A DNA stretch of 5,841 bases, from assembly GCA_022561895.1 (NCBI GenBank), contig JADFQH010000205.1:1-5841 (forward strand). The letters run 5' to 3'. This DNA comes from Methanobacteriota archaeon (lineage in GTDB: Archaea > Halobacteriota > Halobacteria > Halobacteriales > Halalkalicoccaceae). A program made the position numbers and the translations under genes. Below, in pieces: positions 5,226 through 5,841 of the stretch. The notes beneath the pieces were generated by a model, which worked only from the letters and a program-made list of their open reading frames with translations, was not told the DNA's origin and did no database searches. The stretch's first letter is position 1. Each line of letters begins with the position of its first letter.

Positions 5226-5841
5226 CCCGAGATACTGAAAAGCCGTGGTATTGCACGCTCAACTACGACCGCTACGAGGACGCTCGACGGGAATTTTCGT
5301 GGGACCTTCCCGAAAACTACAATCTCGCGGACGACCTGCTTCGCAAGCACCCGAATCCCGACGCGCCAGCGCTCCATCAGGCCTATCCGGATGGACGGCG
5401 CGAAACGTACTCGTTCGAGGATCTCGACCGCCGCTCGAACCGGCTTGCGAACGCCCTCGAAGAAATGGGCGTTTCTCGCGGCGATCGCGTGGGCGTTATC
5501 GTCCCGCAGAAACCCGAGAACCTGCTCGCGCATCTCGCGTGCTGGAAGCTCGGTGCGGTCTCGCTTCCCCTTTCGGTTCTGTTCGGACCGGACGCGCTCG
5601 GCTATCGGCTTCGCGATAGCGAGGCACGGGTCGTCGTCGCGGACGAGTCGGTTCGTGAGGTAGTGGAAGAAATCGAATCGGAGTGTCCCGATCTGACGGA
5701 GGCCATCGTGGTGGACGGCGAGGGAGAAACGTCGTTCGAGTCGGTGATCGACGGCCATTCAGAAGAGTACGAGATTACGGAGTCCGATCCCGAAACCCCG
5801 GCGATCATCATGTACACGAGCGGGAGTACCGGCCCGCCGAA
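5222..5841 (+). CDS. AMP-forming acyl-CoA synthetase (ANL superfamily), 3' end outside the window
   Basis: The frame opens at an ATG that overlaps the previous stop (ATGA, 5222-5225) and is still open at the edge after 206 complete codons. It begins MTRDTEKPWYCTLNYD. Recognisable elements of the acetyl/medium-chain acyl-CoA synthetase N-domain are TYSFEDLDRRSNRLANALEEMG (62-83), GDRVGVIVPQKPENLLAHLACWKLGAVSLPL (87-117), and the ATP-binding P-loop IIMYTSGSTGPP (195-206) just before the cut. The enzyme should adenylate a carboxylate and transfer it to CoA in the cytoplasm. The N-terminal third does not reveal the acid; the overall pattern looks more like medium-chain or short-chain acyl-CoA synthetases than long-chain FadD. 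Family members are usually about 540-560 residues, so some 60% of the gene lies beyond the edge. As the last visible gene of the operon, it links uptake to metabolism. Confidence 0.92.
   Translation, partial: MTRDTEKPWYCTLNYDRYEDARREFSWDLPENYNLADDLLRKHPNPDAPALHQAYPDGRRETYSFEDLDRRSNRLANALEEMGVSRGDRVGVIVPQKPENLLAHLACWKLGAVSLPLSVLFGPDALGYRLRDSEARVVVADESVREVVEEIESECPDLTEAIVVDGEGETSFESVIDGHSEEYEITESDPETPAIIMYTSGSTGPP

Noticed and set aside
5105..5758. A 217-residue minus-strand open frame opposite the acyl-CoA synthetase
   Set aside because: It is antisense to the well-supported synthetase N-terminus and the preceding gene, and its Arg-rich composition is typical of a shadow frame.
1..5841. tRNA or rRNA genes, CRISPR repeats, insertion sequences, attachment sites
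   Set aside because: I found no cloverleaf, rRNA-like stretch, regularly spaced repeat, transposase or long terminal inverted repeat by reading both strands. The window is almost fully covered by genes with similar codon use.

Overview
The window looks like a piece of haloarchaeal (class Halobacteria) chromosome. The support is high GC with strong G/C third positions, very acidic soluble proteins rich in Asp and Glu, tightly packed genes, few Shine-Dalgarno sites, and A/T-rich TATA-like boxes about 27 bases before several start codons, the spacing expected of leaderless archaeal transcripts. I cannot name the genus. Ten protein-coding genes are supported, two of them cut by the window edges. 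I see no RNA gene, mobile element, CRISPR array or large repeat.

Left part (1-1353). Two small unrecognised genes lie on the minus strand, 5 bases apart: a 72-residue acidic protein, then a gene that runs off the left edge. Divergent from them is a small single-domain cupin that lacks most of the usual metal ligands. Its 3' end overlaps, tail to tail, a minus-strand EthD-like ferredoxin-fold protein.

Middle part (1354-2594). A 61-residue Cys/His-rich protein is followed with no gap (TAG then ATG) by CutA, a trimeric protein linked to divalent metal tolerance. CutA converges on a minus-strand archaeal phosphoglycolate phosphatase of the HAD superfamily, and the two stop codons share one palindromic CTAG.

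Right part (2595-5841). A plus-strand operon starts at 2695 and is still open at the right edge. It encodes a four-helix small membrane protein, a sodium:solute symporter of the PanF-like branch, a small soluble protein with a possible PH-like fold, and the N-terminal 206 residues of an AMP-forming acyl-CoA synthetase. Consecutive genes overlap by 4 to 8 bases, except that the symporter and the small soluble gene are separated by 19 bases. That gap is bridged exactly by an eight-codon mini-ORF that overlaps both neighbours by ATGA. The simplest reading is Na+-driven uptake of a carboxylate followed by its activation to the CoA thioester. The small membrane protein would be a symporter partner, and the soluble protein a factor of unknown role. 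The substrate cannot be read from the sequence.
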